Assembly: GCF_007678255.1 (NCBI RefSeq)
Contig: NZ_VEED01000007.1
Location: forward strand, 62,001 to 126,000
Reading direction: 5' to 3'
Source: Bacillus sp. X1(2014)
Lineage (GTDB): Bacteria > Bacillota > Bacilli > Bacillales_B > DSM-18226
Length of the DNA stretch: 64,000 nt
In this document: positions 61,053-64,000 of the stretch, piece by piece
How positions within the stretch are numbered: the first letter of the stretch is position 1
How the letters are laid out: the number at the start of each line of letters is the position of its first letter
Notes under the pieces: model-generated
What the model was told of the DNA's origin: nothing
Database searches by the model: none
Seen by the model: only the letters and a program-made list of their open reading frames with translations
Translations under genes and position numbers: made by a program

Positions 61053-64000
61053 TTATTGAACAACTGCCTCTCCCTGGCCCTGATAAATCCGAAAGGCTGG
61101 AACAATCGTATCTGAAACAATTTCTTTTCCTTTTTCACGAATGAAGTCTAATTTATAATAGGCGTCAAATCTTTGGCTGATTTCCGTTTTCACCAGTTCT
61201 GGAGGAGTTACGACGATAAATTGGAACTTCAGTTTTTCTGCGACTGCGAAGATCGGGTCCAGGACATGTGCTGATGCTGCCTGGCCGAATGGATTATCAC
61301 AGACTAAAGGAACCCAACTTTGATCGGTTTCGCTTTTGACGGATAATAACATCATCATCATCACCATTCGGGCTGATAACTTCTGTCCGCCGCTGCCATC
61401 GGATTTCGTCTTAGAACCCTGATTAATCGTCTGCCAGGTTGAATAATGTTCTTTTTGCGGTTTGCCGTACATAAAGGCATTATCTGTACGCATATTATAG
61501 ACGAGCAGCTCAGGGTATCGATTTCGGAGTGATACAAATAAAATTTGCTCATCACTTATGAGTTGTTTTATTTCTTCATCTAATACTCGATTATTGTCAT
61601 CAATCATATCAAATTGTTTGGTAATTTTGTTAATCGCAGTTACAAAGTGCTGCTTTAGCAGTGGTTCGATATCTTCAGCCTTTTTAGGTAAAATATCTTC
61701 TTTGAGCTGGACGAGTGGGAAGGATCCCCGTTCATTTTTTAGCTTCATTTTTGAAACCATGGAACGAATGGCCTCTGCAATGCTCAACACTTTCATGCTG
61801 GCACGGCTGGCCCAGAAGTTTTGAGCCTTTTCTGCTCTTTCTTTGTCGCGTTCTAATTGTTCCAATCCACTTTGTGAAAACCGTTTCATATTTTTAACGA
61901 TGGTCTGGATATGCGTATAATGCCTTGTATCCATATGGTCTAGTGTCGTTAACACTTCATTTTTAAAACGAATCTCCCAATCTTTACCTTCAATCGTGAG
62001 CTTTAAATTCCTTAACGATTGATCAATTTTCGCATGTTTTTCTTGCCCCTCTTCCTGAATCGCTTGATGTTCTTCACACCAGGATAGAATACATGCTTTA
62101 CCTTGACTCTTAATTTTTTCTAGATCATCATTCGTAAAAACTGCAGCTTCCTCTTTTAAGATAACGGATAAGGTTAACAAATCGCCTTCATAACCCGTAA
62201 TTTTGGTGTCCGTCTCTTTTTGGCGTTTCTCAGCCTGCTTGACTTCTTCTTTCGCTAATTTCGTTTGGTCTTTAATTTCTACTTCCTTTACTTCTAGGTC
62301 AAGGTCTTCCCACTGTTCAGGCTGTTTTTCATGTTTCTCGAGTTTCTTTCCTGCCTTATCTCGCTGTTCAACCACATGCTTTAAGGACGTTTCCGCTACT
62401 GTTACAGCCGTTCCTTGTTCCCGTTCTTCTTTTTCTGCAGTCTTCGCTTCCTTCTGAGCAGTTTGCAGCATATTTTCTAATATACTTATAGGTTCATCTG
62501 GTTCTGCTGCTTTATTCCAGTCTTGATCATGGGTTGTGAGTTTTTTCTCTAATTTCTTTTGCTGCTTTTGTTCGGTTTCTCTTTTTGCTTGAAGAACAAG
62601 TAATTCTCTAGCCTGTTCCTCTTTTGATTTTTGAAGCTGTTTTAACTCTTTCGTACTGCCATTTATCTCTTGTAGTAAATGCACTGAAAGATGTGGGACC
62701 TCTTCACATGGGTCTGCTTTTTCATTAGCAGGAAAAGCTGCTTCTTCTATAAAGAACCGGATTTCCTTTATATTTTGCTCGGTTGTAAGCTTCCATTCCA
62801 CATACGTTTGATTCCACTGGTTTTGTAATTCAACGGTATTCTGGTGCTCTTTCCCTATTTCTTGCTGCTGAACACCTACAGTTTCCTTTAGCTTTTCTTT
62901 CTCTAGTTTTACCCGTTTATTTTCATGGTGAAGAGTTTTTTCTTGATCAAACTCCTCTAATCTTTCTACATTTCTTGTAAGTTTCTCGATCTTACCTTTT
63001 GTCTTTTCCAGTTGTTCTTTTAACTGTAGCTGTATTTCTTTTTCTTTTTCTTCTTGTGTTTTAATTTCCAGCAATTGCGTCTTTTTAGAAAGTAGAGCGT
63101 TTTGTTCCTGATTAAGAGCTTTTTCGATATCACTAGAAAGCTCGCTTGATAAAAAACGATCAATTTCTTTTAAAATACGACGCAAGGAGATTTCTGTCTT
63201 TTCTATTTCAAGAAGCGTATCTTTCTTTTCGTCTATTTGTTTAGCAATCGTTATTTTCCAGCTAGTGAATTGATTTTTATCACTTAATAGTTCTTTCTCG
63301 ATTCCGTTAATCATCAAAAAGGTTGGCTGGTGATTTTCGCTGTTCATTTCCTCACGCATAAAAATCGGTACAGGACTTTTAAACATCCTTCCTGTAAGCA
63401 CCTGCTGATTAATTTTTTGCCATTGCTGTCCGCTTACGACCAACCCATATGGGAGGAGCGGATACGTCATAAGTGAATGAGCCATTTCCGCTGAACTTAA
63501 TGATTGGAGGAATTGGGTTCCATAAAATACATCAATCCCAGTCTTCTCATCGATCCATTCCTTTAATTCCTTCACATCTTTATTTGCGATCCAGAAGGGC
63601 TCATCGTTTAAGGAATGGTCGAGTTGTGTTTCCCAAAGTTCCTTTTTTATTTGTTCAGCTTGTTGGCGGTTATTGCCTAGTATTTCTTCTAGTTGTATCG
63701 CATACTTCGATAAGAGAGATTGAGTAAAAGGTGCTGTGACATCGTCTAGTAAACCAAGAAGCTTATCTAATAGTTTTGCCTCTTTTTGCTTTTGCTCTTC
63801 ATTTGCTAAGTTTAAGTCTTGACATTTTTCCTCTGAAAACTGAATCGATTGGACAAGCGTACCATGTGAAGTGGCAAGTTGATTTTGCTTTTCACTAGAT
63901 TCTTGATCTTTTGCTTGCAGCTCAATTAATCCAGCCTTGTTATCTTCAATTTGTTTCAAGTGACTCTCTATCAAACCCTTTAAGTCATAGGTTAAGCGAT
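61053..64000 (-). CDS. SMC-like coiled-coil ATPase, C-terminal part (5' end outside window)
   Basis: The frame stays open to the right edge, so at least 980 residues are seen and the N-terminal ATP-binding half is missing. A globular hinge-like part around SLMTYPLLPYGLVVSGQQWQKI splits two very long coiled coils rich in Glu, Lys and Gln. The C-terminal head has the ABC signature as SGGQKLSARMV and a Walker-B-like LVCDNPFGQA, followed by FIVVTPPEL. This is the architecture of SMC/MukB/SbcC-type ATPases, but it is neither chromosomal SMC nor SbcC. A role in DNA repair, segregation or defence is possible; partner genes would lie beyond 64000. The downstream gene is an unrelated phosphatase. Confidence 0.8.
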   Translation of the reverse strand, partial: RLTYDLKGLIESHLKQIEDNKAGLIELQAKDQESSEKQNQLATSHGTLVQSIQFSEEKCQDLNLANEEQKQKEAKLLDKLLGLLDDVTAPFTQSLLSKYAIQLEEILGNNRQQAEQIKKELWETQLDHSLNDEPFWIANKDVKELKEWIDEKTGIDVFYGTQFLQSLSSAEMAHSLMTYPLLPYGLVVSGQQWQKINQQVLTGRMFKSPVPIFMREEMNSENHQPTFLMINGIEKELLSDKNQFTSWKITIAKQIDEKKDTLLEIEKTEISLRRILKEIDRFLSSELSSDIEKALNQEQNALLSKKTQLLEIKTQEEKEKEIQLQLKEQLEKTKGKIEKLTRNVERLEEFDQEKTLHHENKRVKLEKEKLKETVGVQQQEIGKEHQNTVELQNQWNQTYVEWKLTTEQNIKEIRFFIEEAAFPANEKADPCEEVPHLSVHLLQEINGSTKELKQLQKSKEEQARELLVLQAKRETEQKQQKKLEKKLTTHDQDWNKAAEPDEPISILENMLQTAQKEAKTAEKEEREQGTAVTVAETSLKHVVEQRDKAGKKLEKHEKQPEQWEDLDLEVKEVEIKDQTKLAKEEVKQAEKRQKETDTKITGYEGDLLTLSVILKEEAAVFTNDDLEKIKSQGKACILSWCEEHQAIQEEGQEKHAKIDQSLRNLKLTIEGKDWEIRFKNEVLTTLDHMDTRHYTHIQTIVKNMKRFSQSGLEQLERDKERAEKAQNFWASRASMKVLSIAEAIRSMVSKMKLKNERGSFPLVQLKEDILPKKAEDIEPLLKQHFVTAINKITKQFDMIDDNNRVLDEEIKQLISDEQILFVSLRNRYPELLVYNMRTDNAFMYGKPQKEHYSTWQTINQGSKTKSDGSGGQKLSARMVMMMMLLSVKSETDQSWVPLVCDNPFGQAASAHVLDPIFAVAEKLKFQFIVVTPPELVKTEISQRFDAYYKLDFIREKGKEIVSDTIVPAFRIYQGQGEAVVQ

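Noticed and set aside
61053..64000. Wadjet JetC in a jetABCD operon
   Set aside because: The gene downstream is a Cof-type phosphatase, not JetD, and upstream genes are outside the window, so the assignment cannot be made.

Overview
The window is low-G+C Firmicute DNA, most likely a soil- or plant-associated member of the Bacillaceae. The signs are strong GGAGG-type ribosome sites, CcpA-type cre sequences, sigma-A and sigma-54 promoters, a GltC-like regulator beside gdhA, a YhgE/Pip protein, and MsmX-dependent style sugar ABC importers with no ATPase of their own. It carries about 47 protein genes, no rRNA or tRNA that I can see, no CRISPR array and no insertion sequence.

Left part (about 1-19 kb). 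A 3-methyladenine DNA glycosylase and a Bcr/CflA exporter come first. They are followed by a six-gene minus-strand aromatic catabolic operon (8994 down to 2503): FAD monooxygenase, alpha/beta hydrolase, extradiol dioxygenase, FAH-type hydrolase, cyclase and an MFS carrier. Its promoter is a consensus sigma-54 promoter with two upstream enhancer repeats. A divergent aromatic-acid MFS gene has a sigma-A promoter and a cre. Two sigma-54-dependent activators follow, then a pseudouridine operon (BMP-family lipoprotein, psuK, psuG) and a NERD-domain gene.

Middle part (about 19-52 kb). This is a glycoside-utilisation island. Its most striking content is four separate gene pairs, each encoding a TIM-barrel sugar phosphate isomerase-like protein plus a small DUF6379 protein. 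These are the alpha and beta subunits of C-glycoside deglycosidases (DgpC/DgpB, CarB/CarC type). Around them lie two Gfo/Idh/MocA dehydrogenases (candidate glycoside 3-oxidases), three further TIM-barrel proteins, a ROK kinase, GH43, GH3 and GH106-like hydrolases, a carboxylesterase, an ABC sugar importer, GPH and MFS carriers, an AraC regulator and an AraC regulator fused to a GH39-like domain that has lost its acid/base residue. Six promoters here share one architecture: a 29-bp inverted repeat with a 7-bp spacer, then 102-106 bp downstream an ATGTAAGCGG cre-like box at the likely transcription start. Three of the six carry a further box, TAGATTTTYGT, at fixed spacing. Two arrays of 52-bp and 53-bp tandem hairpin repeats sit at gene ends in the island, and one G+C-richer DHA2 transporter gene looks like a later arrival.

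Right part (about 52-64 kb). A secreted M14 carboxypeptidase, NADP glutamate dehydrogenase with a divergent GltC-like LysR gene, a YhgE/Pip membrane protein, a G39P-like helicase-loader inhibitor, a Cof-type HAD phosphatase and the C-terminal 970 or so residues of an SMC-like coiled-coil ATPase that runs off the right edge.

My working hypothesis, which is inference, is that the aromatic operon and the C-glycoside island together serve the use of plant C-glycosyl flavonoids or similar compounds. Side sugars and acyl groups would be trimmed, the glycoside imported, its sugar oxidised at C3, the C-C bond cleaved by one of four deglycosidases, and the aglycone ring hydroxylated and opened.
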